Shown: positions 51,837 through 61,371, counted from the stretch's first letter. The stretch is DNA of 64,000 nucleotides from Rhizomicrobium sp. (GCA_037200985.1 JBBCGJ010000001.1:1402756-1466755); one strand, 5' to 3'. Program-made: numbers and translations. The notes: a model not told the origin generated them from the sequence alone.

Positions 51837-54800
51837 GTGCCGAACGGTTCGCGCAAGCTTCCCGGCAACGCCTGCGATCCCTATGGCGACCTCTCGCAAT
51901 ACGCCTTCACCCTGACCGAGCCGGACCGCACGGTCGCCAGCTTCGCGTTCTTCTGCACCGAGCGGCTGGGCAATGCCGACGACATCGGCGCCATCCCGCA
52001 ATACCAGGTCGCGCGCACGGGCTGGAACCTGACCCACATCGCCTATCCGGCGGGGACGAGCGTGGACCTGACCTATACGGTGCCGCCGACGGCGGACGGC
52101 GTCGAATCGTCCTGGTGGCCGCTGCTCACCGACGTCTCCAACTCGCTCGGCCGGCACCTGACGCTCGCCTACGCGGCCGCGCCCGGCGCCGGGGTGATGA
52201 CGGTGAGCGACGCCACCGATCCGGCCCATCCGCGGACCGCGACCTTCGACGGGGTCGCTTGCAAAGCCTCGCCCTGGCTCAAGCAGAGCGACTACACCGC
52301 GCCCTGCTCGACCCTGTTCGGCGCCGTGCACGATCCGGAAGGCAACACCACCACCTACGACTACATCCGCCAATGGGACGGCGGCCAGGCGACCGACATG
52401 CTGGCCGCTTCCGGCCAGTTCTCGCAGTTCGTCGGCGATAACCTGCCCTGGCAGATGCCGGCGCACCTGGCGGCGATCCACCTGCCGGCGAGCACGGCGG
52501 CGGCCGACTACGCCTTCGCCTATGACGAGATCGGCCGGCTCCGGAGCGCCACCGACGCCGAGGGCCATGTCTGGCAATACCGCATCGCCAACGGGCGGCG
52601 CGGCGAGATCGTCGATCCCTTAAGCGGCCACACGGTCAGCCTGTTCGATCCGAACGCGCGCGAGGTCGCCGATATCGACGCGCTCGGCCGTCTCTCCACC
52701 ATGGCCTATGACGGCCTCGGACGCCTGACGGCCAAGACCGGTCCCGAGGGCATCCGCGAGGACACGCTCTACGACGCCCGCAACAACCCGATCCGCACCA
52801 CCCGCCACGCCAAGCCGGGCTCGGGCCTCGCCGACCTCGCGACCTCCGCGACCTATCACGCCACCTGCAACGTGCCCCTGACCGAGACCGACGCGCGCGG
52901 CGCCACCGTCACGCATACCATCGACAACGCCACCTGCCTGGAGACCGCCCGCACCGATCCGGCGGTGGCGGGCGGCGCGCCGGTCACGTCCTGGACCTAT
53001 AACGGCCTGGGCCAGGTGCTGACGGAGACCGACCCCACGGGCCTGCGCACCCGCTACACCTACAACGGATCGCACTATCTGGCCTCCGTCATCGCCTCGG
53101 ACGGGGCGCTGAACCTGACGACGTCCTTCGGCTATGACGCGGCGGGCAACGTGACGAGCCTGACCGATCCCAGGAGCAACACCCACACCGCCGCCTATGA
53201 CAGGAACCGGCGCATCGCCGAATGGGACGCGCCGCTGGGGGCCGTCACGCAGTGGACCTACGACCCCACCGGCCTGCTGCTGACCCTGAAGCGCGCCACG
53301 GGCAATGGCGGGGCGCCCTGGGCGACGACCGGCTTCACCTATTGGCCGACCGGCAAGGTGCACACCAGCACCGACCCCGACGGGGCGGTGACGGTGACCG
53401 AGCACGACGCCCTGGGCCGCGCCTCCAAGGTCACCGATCCGATGGGCCGGGCGGTCTCCACCACCTACGATCTCATCGGCGAGGTCCTGCAGGAGCGCCA
53501 TGCGGCGGGCACGGCATCGGAGATCGTCTATGCCACCCATACCTGGTCGCCGGACGGCAAGGAGCTCTCGGTCGCCGACGCCAACGGCAACCTCACGGCC
53601 TACGCCTATGACGGCTTCGACCGCATGGCGCGGCAGACCTATCCGTCGCCGACCACGGCGGGCCTGACCGATCCGGCCGATTACGAGAGCTTCGTCTACG
53701 ACGCCAACGGCAACGTCACCGGCCACCGCATCCGCGGCGGAGTCACCATCACTTCGACCTACGATGCGCTCGACCGCCTGATCCGGCGGCTGGTCCCCGC
53801 CTTCGGCGCGCAGGGCGCCGACGTGACCACCGCCACCGCCTACGACCGCGCCGGCCGCGAGACCGCCGTCTCCGACACGCTCGGCAACACCATCGTCTCC
53901 ACTTACGACACGGCGGGGCGGCTCGCCACCGTGGCCACCACCGTCCCCGGCGTCGCCGGCACCAGGACGGTCTCGTATCAATACGACGCCGCCTCCAACC
54001 CCACCCGCCTGACCTGGCCCGACGGCTATTACGTGCAATACGGCTTCGACGCGCAGAACCGCATGAGCACCGCGAGCGAGAACGGCATGAGCACCCTCGC
54101 CACCTACAGCTACGATCCGCTGTCCCAGCCTACGGGGATCGCCTATGGCAACGGCACGAACATAAGCTACGGCTACTCTCCTGCCGGCGACCTCGCCTCG
54201 CTGGTCCACGACCTCGCCGGCACCGCCAACGATGCCATCACCACGCTGACCTACAATCTGGCGCATCAGCTCGCCGGCGAGAGCGTCACCAATCCCGCCT
54301 GGCGGCTCGCCTCGCCCGCCACGGGCTCGACGACCTATGTCCCCAACGGCCTCAACCAATATGCCAGCGTCGGCGGCGCGGGCCTGACCTACGACGCCGA
54401 CGGCAACCTGACCACGGACGGCGCCTGGACCTATGGCTATGACGGCGAGAACCGCCTGCTCGTCGCCAAGACCGCGGGCACGCTGGCCGTCTATGCCTAC
54501 GACCCGCGCGGCCGGCGCACCGCCAAGGCGATCACCGTCCCCGCGGCGCCCTTGTGGGGCACCGCCGTCTGGGGCGCCTTTACCTGGACCGCCGCCGCCA
54601 CCACGACCACCAGCTTCCTCCACGACGGCGACAACGAGATCGCCGAGTACGATGGTGCCGGCGCCCTGATCCGCCGCTTCGTCCCCGGCCCGGCCGTCGA
54701 CCAGCCGATTGCCATGGTCGCGGCGGCGGGGACCCGCACCTATGTCCATGCCAACCGGCAAGGCAGCGTCGTCACGATGTCGGATGCCTCCGGCGCGCCG

Positions 54801-55685
54801 GCGGAAGGGCCATACGCCTACGACGCCTATGGCACCTGCATGACGGCGGCCGGCGCTCCCTGCGCGACGCCGACGTCCACGACCATCCCCTTCCGCTACA
54901 CCGGCCGCTACCTCGACGCCGAAACCGGGCTCTATTACTACCGCGCCCGATACTACTCGTCCGCACACGGACGGTTCTTGCAGACGGATTCCATTGGATA
55001 CCAGGCTGACTTCAACCTTTACGCTTATGTCCGAAACGATCCTAGCGATAAAGCGGATCCGAGCGGCAAGGATCCGTTCGGCAATCATTTACCTGAAAAT
55101 TACGGCTGCTGGGGAAGTATGTTCTGTGCCTCGACTGGGGAAGTCTACGGCATCGAGCATCCGCATCTAGCCAAAGAACGACGCCAGGAAATCGCAACCG
55201 CAATAGATGTTCTCCTCTTTCTCGCAACGCTGCCCCAAGGAGGAGAAGGCGCTGTAGGCCGAATTGTTGGGGAAAAAGTTGTTGTCTCGCTGGGTCATTT
55301 TCCGACTTACTTGAAGGTCGCTGAACGCTATGGCTACAAAGCATTTAGCATCCCGCCAGAGGCCTGGGATGCGCTAGGAAACGATGCAGCGAGATGGGCG
55401 GTCAATCGGGCGTATCTAGACGCCGAGATCGCGGCAGGTGCTCGCTTTCGGTTGTCGACTACTCTTAGAGACTCTGACAATTTTTATAGGCAGGAATTAG
55501 AATACTTGAATGAAAAGGGATATACACCTAGTGCAGATGGCGAATGGTTGGACCCACCGAAACCGGGCAAGGGCAAAGGAGTCGGCGGTGCGAATTCCCA
55601 GGAGTCAGGAGCCGGGTGGTCCATAGGGGATGGCTTCGTAGTCGGAACCTATTGCACCGGTCGTCTAAACTGCCCCATCAAATAG
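51837..55685 (+). CDS. Cassette D: Rhs core fragment with tip D
   Basis: The longest orphan cassette. 51837-54972 matches parent 37792-40920, and the frame is open from the first base, with GTG but no ribosome-binding site. The tip begins after DPSGKDPFG (about 55068), about 205 residues. It contains VSLGHFPTYLKVAERYGYKA, FSIPPEAWDAL, AVNRAYLDAEIAAGARFRLST and YLNEKGYTPSADGEWLDPPK. This pattern resembles a recurrent polymorphic-toxin C-terminal domain (L-G-x-x-P-x-Y ... I-P-x-x-x-W ... L-D-x-x-I ... K-G-Y), seen in Rhs and contact-dependent toxins, whose activity I cannot name. Confidence 0.82.
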   Translation: MPNGSRKLPGNACDPYGDLSQYAFTLTEPDRTVASFAFFCTERLGNADDIGAIPQYQVARTGWNLTHIAYPAGTSVDLTYTVPPTADGVESSWWPLLTDVSNSLGRHLTLAYAAAPGAGVMTVSDATDPAHPRTATFDGVACKASPWLKQSDYTAPCSTLFGAVHDPEGNTTTYDYIRQWDGGQATDMLAASGQFSQFVGDNLPWQMPAHLAAIHLPASTAAADYAFAYDEIGRLRSATDAEGHVWQYRIANGRRGEIVDPLSGHTVSLFDPNAREVADIDALGRLSTMAYDGLGRLTAKTGPEGIREDTLYDARNNPIRTTRHAKPGSGLADLATSATYHATCNVPLTETDARGATVTHTIDNATCLETARTDPAVAGGAPVTSWTYNGLGQVLTETDPTGLRTRYTYNGSHYLASVIASDGALNLTTSFGYDAAGNVTSLTDPRSNTHTAAYDRNRRIAEWDAPLGAVTQWTYDPTGLLLTLKRATGNGGAPWATTGFTYWPTGKVHTSTDPDGAVTVTEHDALGRASKVTDPMGRAVSTTYDLIGEVLQERHAAGTASEIVYATHTWSPDGKELSVADANGNLTAYAYDGFDRMARQTYPSPTTAGLTDPADYESFVYDANGNVTGHRIRGGVTITSTYDALDRLIRRLVPAFGAQGADVTTATAYDRAGRETAVSDTLGNTIVSTYDTAGRLATVATTVPGVAGTRTVSYQYDAASNPTRLTWPDGYYVQYGFDAQNRMSTASENGMSTLATYSYDPLSQPTGIAYGNGTNISYGYSPAGDLASLVHDLAGTANDAITTLTYNLAHQLAGESVTNPAWRLASPATGSTTYVPNGLNQYASVGGAGLTYDADGNLTTDGAWTYGYDGENRLLVAKTAGTLAVYAYDPRGRRTAKAITVPAAPLWGTAVWGAFTWTAAATTTTSFLHDGDNEIAEYDGAGALIRRFVPGPAVDQPIAMVAAAGTRTYVHANRQGSVVTMSDASGAPAEGPYAYDAYGTCMTAAGAPCATPTSTTIPFRYTGRYLDAETGLYYYRARYYSSAHGRFLQTDSIGYQADFNLYAYVRNDPSDKADPSGKDPFGNHLPENYGCWGSMFCASTGEVYGIEHPHLAKERRQEIATAIDVLLFLATLPQGGEGAVGRIVGEKVVVSLGHFPTYLKVAERYGYKAFSIPPEAWDALGNDAARWAVNRAYLDAEIAAGARFRLSTTLRDSDNFYRQELEYLNEKGYTPSADGEWLDPPKPGKGKGVGGANSQESGAGWSIGDGFVVGTYCTGRLNCPIK

Positions 55686-55822
55686 AACGCCGAACGGATC
55701 GCTGTTACCGGCTTCTAATTTGAGGTCTGCGGTGGGTTCGAAACCGTCTTGGTTCGGTGCTTACGAGTTTAGTTTTTATTCTTCGCTAAACCTTAATTCT
55801 GAATAGAAGTAGGAGAGACGCC

Positions 55823-56152
55823 ATGTCGGACTTGAAGATTAAGGCGCTCGGAGCATTCTCCCCTGACGACCCTCCAATGCTTATTATCGATCACTATGAC
55901 GATCTACATTTTGGTAGCGGTATGGTCGAATATATTTTTCACGGTCTTGTTGTTAGGATTACAAATGATCGTTCTGATATCTATGGGGATATAGGTCTTG
56001 TAGGTGAAGGGTTGGTGTCAATTGAGAAAGTCATTGCCAAGACGCATCCGGATGCTCGTACTGCACCTGAGGTTCGTAGCGCGGTCGGCATCAGTAGATA
56101 TGTCCAAGCCAATTTCTCTAGAATTTTGGAGTTGCTGAACAGCAACCGCTAG
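55823..56152 (+). CDS. Putative immunity protein to tip D
   Basis: A 109-residue acidic protein, 137 bp after the cassette D stop. AGGAGAG about 7 bases upstream provides a ribosome-binding site (TAGGAGAGACGCC-ATG). The AT-rich composition differs from the Rhs core. It shows FSPDDPPMLIIDHYDDLHFG and LVVRITNDRSDIYGDIG; no family is recognised. The role is inferred from position behind a tip. Confidence 0.72.
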   Translation: MSDLKIKALGAFSPDDPPMLIIDHYDDLHFGSGMVEYIFHGLVVRITNDRSDIYGDIGLVGEGLVSIEKVIAKTHPDARTAPEVRSAVGISRYVQANFSRILELLNSNR

Positions 56153-56156
56153 CCAT

Positions 56157-56466
56157 CAAGCTTCCCGGCAATGCCTGCGATCCCTATGGCGACCTCTCGC
56201 AATACGCCTTCACCCTGACCGAGCCGGACCGCACGGTCGCGACCTTCGCGTTCTTCTGCACCGAGCGGCTGGGCAATGCCGACGACCTCGGCGCCATCCC
56301 GCAATACCAGGTCGCGCGCACCGGGTGGAACCTGACCCACATCGCCTATCCGGCGGGGACGAGCGTGGACCTGACCTATACGGTGCCGCCGACGGCGGGC
56401 GGCGTCGAGTCGTCCTGGTGGCCGCTGCTCACGGACGTCTCCAACTCGCTCGGCCGCCACCTGACG
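56157..56466 (+). pseudogene. Cassette E remnant of Rhs core
   Basis: 310 bp matching parent 37809-38118 with scattered substitutions. IS66 copy 2 cuts it off at ACCTGACG, and its expected tip and immunity gene are absent from the window. It shows that the array once had a fifth cassette. Confidence 0.88.
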
Positions 56467-56569
56467 GTAAGCGTCCGGCCTGGCACGCCTTGCGCGTTGT
56501 TGCGGTGACTTGAGGATAGGTCATTGGAGCGTCGCTGATTGAGCGGCTCAAGTCACCGGGACCGTCCCT

Positions 56570-56938
56570 ATGTCTGGACAGATGACCAGGGTGTTCGTTG
56601 CGGATGCGCGTCGGCGTTGGGGCGATGAAGAGAAGCAGGCGATTATCGAGGAGAGCAAGACGAGCCCGGTGGCGCGGGTGGCGAAGAAGCACGGGGTGGC
56701 GACGAGCCTGCTGTTCCGCTGGCGCAAGCAGCAAGGTATCTGGTCCGGACGCCCGCCTGTGCAACCGCCGAGCGGTGAGGGCTTTGTCCGCGTTGGGCTG
56801 GCGGCGCCCGCTGTGGCGCCGGTAAAATCCAGCCCTGGCAGCATCGAGATCGTGCTGGGCTCGGGCCGCCGCGTGGTGGTGAACGGAGATGTCGATGCGG
56901 TCGCGCTGCGGCGGGTGATCGAGGCGCTTGAGTCTTGA
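56570..56938 (+). CDS. tnpA: IS66 TnpA, copy 2
   Basis: 122 residues, identical in translation to the copy at 45615-45983; same HTH segment and TTGA overlap with tnpB. Confidence 0.93.
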   Translation: MSGQMTRVFVADARRRWGDEEKQAIIEESKTSPVARVAKKHGVATSLLFRWRKQQGIWSGRPPVQPPSGEGFVRVGLAAPAVAPVKSSPGSIEIVLGSGRRVVVNGDVDAVALRRVIEALES

Positions 56939-57282
56939 TCCCGGTTCCGGCCGGCACGCAGGTATGGCTTTGCGCGGGCCACACCGACATGCGCAAGGGC
57001 TTCAACGGTCTGGCGCTGCGGGTGCAGGAAGTCCTCAAGCACGATCCGCATGGCGGGCACCTGTTCGTGTTCCGCGGCAAGCGGGGCGACCTCATCAAGC
57101 TGCTGTGGCATGACGGCCAGGGCCTGTGCCTGTTCGCCAAACGGCTGGAGCGCGGTCGCTTCATTTGGCCGGCAACGGCCGGCGAGGCGGTAACCATCTC
57201 GTCGGCACAACTTGGCTATCTGCTCGAAGGCATCGACTGGCGTGCGCCGCAGCGGACGTATCGTCCGGAACTTGCCGGATAG
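56935..57282 (+). CDS. tnpB: IS66 TnpB, copy 2
   Basis: 115 residues, identical in translation to the copy at 45980-46327; TTG start overlapping the tnpA stop. Confidence 0.95.
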   Translation: MIPVPAGTQVWLCAGHTDMRKGFNGLALRVQEVLKHDPHGGHLFVFRGKRGDLIKLLWHDGQGLCLFAKRLERGRFIWPATAGEAVTISSAQLGYLLEGIDWRAPQRTYRPELAG

Positions 57283-57369
57283 AGATATCCACGGCTCCCG
57301 TGCGGCACGCTGACTCGTGGGAAGTGCGCAGCAATCGCCTTGGGAAGCTTGCTGTGGTGGCATTGCGCC

Positions 57370-58920
57370 ATGACGGTTGCTCCCGATTCGCTGCCCGACG
57401 ATCCCCAGGCCCTGAAGGCGCTGGTGCGCGAGCAGGCGGCGCTGATCGAAGCCAAGGACGCCGAGTTGCGCGCGAAGGATTTGCGCATCGAACAGGTTTT
57501 GGCGCAACTGCATCGGCTCAAGCGCATGCAGTTCGGCCGTTCGTCGGAAAAGCTCGACCAGCAGATCGAGCAGCTCGAGTTGCTGCTGGACGATCTGCAG
57601 GAAAGCAGTGCCGCCGCCCCGGCCGCGCCTTCGCCAGCCTCGCCGGACACGCTGCAAAAGCCCGTGCGGCGGCCGTTGCCGGATCATCTGCCCCGCGAGA
57701 CGATCCTGCATGCTACGCAATGCGCCTGTCCCCGTTGCGGCGGCGACTTGCGCCGTCTGGGCGAAGACGTCACCGAGCTGCTGGAGTATGTGCCGTCGTC
57801 GTTCAAGGTCATCCGGCATGTGCGGCCGAAGTTCTCGTGCCGCAGGTGCGAGGCGATCACCCAGGCGCCGTTGCCGTCGCTGCCGATCGAACGCGGCCGC
57901 CCAGGGCCTGGCCTGCTCGCCCATGTGCTGGTTGCCAAATACGCCGATCACTTGCCGCTCTATCGCCAGAGCGGGATTTACGAACGCCGCGGCATCGATC
58001 TGGAACGCTCGACCTTGGCGGACTGGGTGGGACGTGCGAGCGCGCTGCTTGCGCCTTTGGTCGATGCCCTGCGCAAAGACGTGATGGCATCCGATGTTCT
58101 CTTCGGTGACGACACGCCGGTGCCGGTGCTGGCGCCGGGAACCGGAAAGGCCAAAACCGGGCGGCTGTGGACCTATGTGCGTGATGAGCGGCCTCATAAC
58201 GGCAAGCTCGCACCGGCAGCCGTCTACTTCTACTCGCCCGACCGCAAGGGTGAGCATCCGGCCTTGCATCTAAAGGCTTTTAAGGGGGTGCTGCATGCCG
58301 ACGGCTATGCCGGCTTCAATGCCATCTTCGAGAAGGGCCAAATCGCCGAAGCCGCCTGCTGGGCGCATGTCCGGCGCAAGTTCTTCGACGTGCATGCCGC
58401 GAATGGCTCGCCCATCGCCAAGGAAGCGCTTGGCCGCATCGGCGCGCTCTATCGCGTCGAAGAAGAAGCCCGCGGCAGACCGCCCGACGAACGGCAAAGA
58501 GTGCGGCGGGAAAAGGCCAAGCCGTTGCTCGACGCGCTCCATGCCTGGCTTGCCGCGACGAAGCAAAAGCTGTCGCCAAAGACCGATCTTGCCGCGGCAA
58601 TCCGCTATGCGCTCGGGCGATGGACGGCGCTCGCGCGATACCTCGACGACGGCCGGCTGGAGATCGACAACAATGCCGCCGAGCGATCCATCCGCCCGCT
58701 CGCCCTCGGCCGCAAGAACTACCTCTTCGCCGGTTCCGACGCTGGCGGCGAACGTGCCGCCGCCATCTACTCCCTCATCGAGACCGCCAAGCTCAACGGC
58801 CTCGATCCCGAAGCCTGGCTGCGCGACGTGACCGCCCGAATCGCCGACCATCCCATCAACCGCATCACCGAGATCCTCCCCTGGAACTGGGCCGCCATTC
58901 CGCTCGCCAAAGCCGCGTAG
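57370..58920 (+). CDS. tnpC: IS66 transposase TnpC, copy 2
   Basis: 516 residues, identical in translation to the copy at 46415-47965; the one base difference near the 3' end is silent (GAA versus GAG). Both transposases look intact, so either copy could be active. Confidence 0.95.
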   Translation: MTVAPDSLPDDPQALKALVREQAALIEAKDAELRAKDLRIEQVLAQLHRLKRMQFGRSSEKLDQQIEQLELLLDDLQESSAAAPAAPSPASPDTLQKPVRRPLPDHLPRETILHATQCACPRCGGDLRRLGEDVTELLEYVPSSFKVIRHVRPKFSCRRCEAITQAPLPSLPIERGRPGPGLLAHVLVAKYADHLPLYRQSGIYERRGIDLERSTLADWVGRASALLAPLVDALRKDVMASDVLFGDDTPVPVLAPGTGKAKTGRLWTYVRDERPHNGKLAPAAVYFYSPDRKGEHPALHLKAFKGVLHADGYAGFNAIFEKGQIAEAACWAHVRRKFFDVHAANGSPIAKEALGRIGALYRVEEEARGRPPDERQRVRREKAKPLLDALHAWLAATKQKLSPKTDLAAAIRYALGRWTALARYLDDGRLEIDNNAAERSIRPLALGRKNYLFAGSDAGGERAAAIYSLIETAKLNGLDPEAWLRDVTARIADHPINRITEILPWNWAAIPLAKAA

Positions 58921-58936
58921 ATCACCGGACGCTTAC

Positions 58937-59303
58937 TTTGGGTGCCGAATGCCGGCGTTCCCGGATAGCGATATTTCAGCATATAGCCCGAGTTCGTCGC
59001 GATGGAGAGAATCGGGCTCGGGGTCCAGCTATCCGATGTAGAGAACGAGCCATAGTAGTAGTACGTAGCGATCCGCCCGTCGGGATAGCTGATGCCGATG
59101 ATATTGTTGCTTAGGCAAAGCGGATTGCCGCTTTCGTGGAACGCCGCGAAAACGATCTTGGTGCCGTCGCGCTTGGTCCAAGTGCAGGTGCTGCCGTTAT
59201 CAACGAATGTTGAGCCGTCAGCCGCTGTAGGCACATATTGTGTGCTCGATAATTGGAAGGTCGCTCGCTCTTCGCCATAGATCGGAGCAGCAAGAGTGAC
59301 CAA
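58937..59303 (-). pseudogene. Truncated second Rhs-type gene, cut by IS66
   Basis: The minus strand carries about 122 residues of an Rhs N-terminal-domain type sequence: TWTKRDGTKIVFAAFHESG, IIGISYPDGRIATYYYYGSF and SIATNSGYMLKYRYPG. The reading frame then runs into the right end of IS66 copy 2, so the rest is lost. This Rhs lineage is not a copy of the big parent gene. The apparent start (TTG at 59303) lies 2 bp after the preceding small gene. An upstream fusion by frameshift with that small YD gene is possible. Confidence 0.72.
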
Positions 59304-59305
59304 AC

Positions 59306-59512
59306 TTAAGGAGCTCCCCTTGTGGTCGATGCATTTTTTCGGTTTCCGGCCGGATCGTGGGTATAAGTAGATTGCTGGCCATTGTTCACGCTTCCAGCAT
59401 GAACAGTATGAACCAGCCTGCCTAGCGCATCGTACGTGTATGTGATCGTTTCTGCTGCGCTAGCCGGCGAAGCCAGTAGAATGCCGAGCCACATAATCTT
59501 TAGATTGCGCAT
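59306..59512 (-). CDS. Small secreted YD-repeat protein
   Basis: About 68 residues: a signal peptide (IMWLGILLASPASA) then two YD units, ITYTYDALGRLVHTVHAG and STYTHDPAGNRKNAST. It is very like the N-terminal YD pair of the protein at 33821-34933, on the other side of the array. The start at 59512 overlaps the stop of the small upstream frame as TGATG. It may be the 5' part of the truncated Rhs gene that follows, separated by a frameshift. Confidence 0.65.
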   Translation of the reverse strand: MRNLKIMWLGILLASPASAAETITYTYDALGRLVHTVHAGSVNNGQQSTYTHDPAGNRKNASTTRGAP

Positions 59513-59700
59513 CAATATCTCCCATTCTTCAAGCCGCAGTTTTCATGCAACCATGACCTATCAGCCAGCTTGTAAGTATGCGTCGCGTCGGCAGCAGATC
59601 TGAACGCCGCGGTTTCCCCAATCTGAGCCCCGCCGAAAATATACGATTGCACGTAGCGAGTTCTGGGCTCACCGCGATGCTGTCTTGAGTTGACTCGCAT
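59512..59700 (-). CDS. Possible small protein between S74 and YD genes
   Basis: An open frame of 62 residues, overlapping the S74 gene end by 32 bp and coupled to the next gene by TGATG. The C-terminal part (QSYIFGGAQIGETAAFRSAA, then NCGLKNGRY) looks protein-like, but the N-terminus is arginine-rich and there is no clear ribosome-binding site. Weakly supported. Confidence 0.3.
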   Translation of the reverse strand: MRVNSRQHRGEPRTRYVQSYIFGGAQIGETAAFRSAADATHTYKLADRSWLHENCGLKNGRY

Positions 59701-60787
59701 GCCTTATTTCCGCGATCTCGACTCGCAACTCTTCGATGGCTGATGCCTGCTTTAGATGGGCGTCCGTGAGACGACGATCAGCTTCGACAAGTTTTGCTTT
59801 GAGAACTGTGATTTCTTTAGCTTGCTTGTCGGCGATGGCTTTCAGCTCCTTCACCGCGTTGACCGTCGCGGCGAGAATTGCGGTGGTGTCGAGCGAGTAA
59901 TAGCCGTCGCGCTGGAGGGCCGATGCCTGCGGGATGACCGACATGACATCCTGCGCAAGGAAGCCGGCATGCACGAAAGTCTCGTTCGGATCGCCGCGGG
60001 TCGGCCTGTAGGTGAAGAGCTTGGGCGACAGATGGACGACTGCGGCCAGGCCGCCGGCGTAGTCGCCAAGCACGTTCTTCAGACGGGCATCCGACGAACA
60101 GATGATGTCGCCGGACCCATTGACCGCGAGCGTGCCGGCGGTGACGCAGCCGCTCTGGCGGATGGTTCCGACGACATCGAGCGACACCGCGGGGGATGTC
60201 GTCCCGATGCCGATGTTGCCGTTTGCTTTCAGCACCAACGCGGTCGTGGCAGCGGTGCTGGGACCGAAAACCATGTCGCTGCCGGAGCTCGAGCTGCCCC
60301 ATACAAGATTCTTGACAGCAAGCCCAGCAATGGACGTGCTGTTGGCGGTCGCGCCGAAAACGACGCTGTTCACGCTGCGGTCTTGGAGATCAAAGACGCC
60401 AGTGTTGTCGGTGGCGACCCCGATGCTGAGCCTTGAGCTGGCGCCAGGCGCGCCGATGCTGACGTTTCCGTTGTCGACTGCGGTAATGAGAGGCGTGTGC
60501 GAGGCGTTCGTCGTCTGGAAGTTCACGCCCGAGCCGGTGCCCGCGCCTTGTATCGTAAGTGTGGCGGATGGCGAAGCCGTCCCGATGCCGACATTGCCCG
60601 TGAAGGACGGACCCGTGAGCGGCGCAAAGTTACCGTTGATGCAACTGAATACACCGAGGATGTCGTTGGCGTTGGCCGTCTGGCCATTTGCCAGCGTGGG
60701 TGGCGCCGGACAGCTTGCCGCTTGTGCGGTCGAGGCGCATGCGCCGCACGCATAGACAAGAAACGCAAATACGATGCCGCGACGCAT
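59669..60787 (-). CDS. Secreted peptidase-S74 (tail-fibre-type) protein
   Basis: A 372-residue exported protein. The ATG at 60787 follows GGGGGC and gives a signal peptide (FAFLVYACGACASTAQA). The middle has repeated NVGIGTASPSATLTI and NIGIGTTSPAVSLDV units, as in tail fibres and bacterial surface appendages. The C-terminus is an intramolecular S74 chaperone domain with SSDARLKNVLGDYAGG (Ser-Lys dyad), HAGFLAQDVMSVIPQA and a final coiled coil (about residues 315-368, KELKAIADKQAKEITVLKAK). It likely trimerises and self-cleaves. It lies beside the Rhs array and not inside a recognisable prophage. Confidence 0.88.
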   Translation of the reverse strand: MRRGIVFAFLVYACGACASTAQAASCPAPPTLANGQTANANDILGVFSCINGNFAPLTGPSFTGNVGIGTASPSATLTIQGAGTGSGVNFQTTNASHTPLITAVDNGNVSIGAPGASSRLSIGVATDNTGVFDLQDRSVNSVVFGATANSTSIAGLAVKNLVWGSSSSGSDMVFGPSTAATTALVLKANGNIGIGTTSPAVSLDVVGTIRQSGCVTAGTLAVNGSGDIICSSDARLKNVLGDYAGGLAAVVHLSPKLFTYRPTRGDPNETFVHAGFLAQDVMSVIPQASALQRDGYYSLDTTAILAATVNAVKELKAIADKQAKEITVLKAKLVEADRRLTDAHLKQASAIEELRVEIAEIRHASQLKTASR

Positions 60788-61371
60788 GTCAGCCCCCAAA
60801 ATTCTAAGTGCCACAAGCCGTTCGCATCGCCGCGGTGCGGGCCCGCCGAAGCGGCTAGTAAACTCTGGATTTGAGCGATAGCACTCACGCCAGGACGCAG
60901 CGCTCACGAAACGCGACGAATTTCAATTCAGAACGGCCAAAACCAGGCGAGCTGAACGAGCCGCAAGAAGTAGACGGTACGAACTCGCGCTCGGGCTTGC
61001 AAGACGTCCATCGCACGAATATTTGCTCGAGCCATTTGTGCAAAAATTATCCAGCTTGTTGACGCAAGCCATGTGCAGCGATTGGACGACATCCATCGAT
61101 CAACGGCCTCAAATCGATGCCGCGGTTTGGCAGGCTGAGCATGTCTTCGACGTCCGACGTCGGCTGGAAATCGCGGGCCGGACAGGACGAGTCTGCCCTG
61201 TCTTCCTCTTGCGGCTCGGTCGCGTGTACAAGAAGAGCGCGCCGTTCCCGATCGAGTGACAGTTCTCGTATGCGACCGTCGCTCTCCTCCGCGCCGTTTT
61301 TGTGCACGAATGGTGCAAAGCGATAGCTGGAAGCGGCTTGTCAAACCCGCGATGCGGGGTGGGCGCCTGAC
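60788..61371. other. Intergenic region without a supported gene
   Basis: About 580 bp between the S74 gene start and the rpsI terminator. It presumably holds the S74 promoter. A short minus-strand frame at 61047-61307 contains LSLPNRGIDLRPLID, reminiscent of the linker before the Fis-type HTH in NtrC-like regulators. The HTH itself is not found in any frame, so at most it is a fragment of a dead gene. Confidence 0.4.

Larger units (their letters stand above)
56467..58936 (+). mobile_element. IS66-family element, copy 2
   Basis: A second 2,470-bp copy in the same orientation, with the same 12-bp ends (56467-56478 and 58925-58936). I noticed one base difference: G at 58872 versus A at the equivalent 47917. 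The flanks do not match: ACCTGACG on the left, TTTGGGTG on the right. The missing duplication means the two sides were not contiguous before insertion, so a deletion, inversion or inter-copy recombination followed. Confidence 0.95.

Noticed and set aside
37792..54972. CRISPR or satellite-type repeat array
   Set aside because: The repeats are kilobase-long coding units with in-frame YD motifs and unique downstream tips.
42269..55685. Cassettes B, C and D as independent functional rhs genes
   Set aside because: No signal peptide, no Rhs N-terminus and no ribosome-binding site; their 5' ends are arbitrary points within the parent core.
45512..58936. Composite transposon bounded by the two IS66 copies
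   Set aside because: Copy 1 has its own 8-bp duplication and the outer flanks of the pair do not match, so the block did not insert as a unit.
59669..60787. Prophage remnant, suggested by the tail-fibre-like S74 gene
   Set aside because: No integrase, capsid, portal or lysis genes are nearby, and the protein has a secretion signal.
61047..61307. Small minus-strand gene with a segment like the linker of NtrC-type regulators
   Set aside because: Only about 15 residues look familiar, the expected HTH is absent in all frames and no ribosome-binding site is visible.
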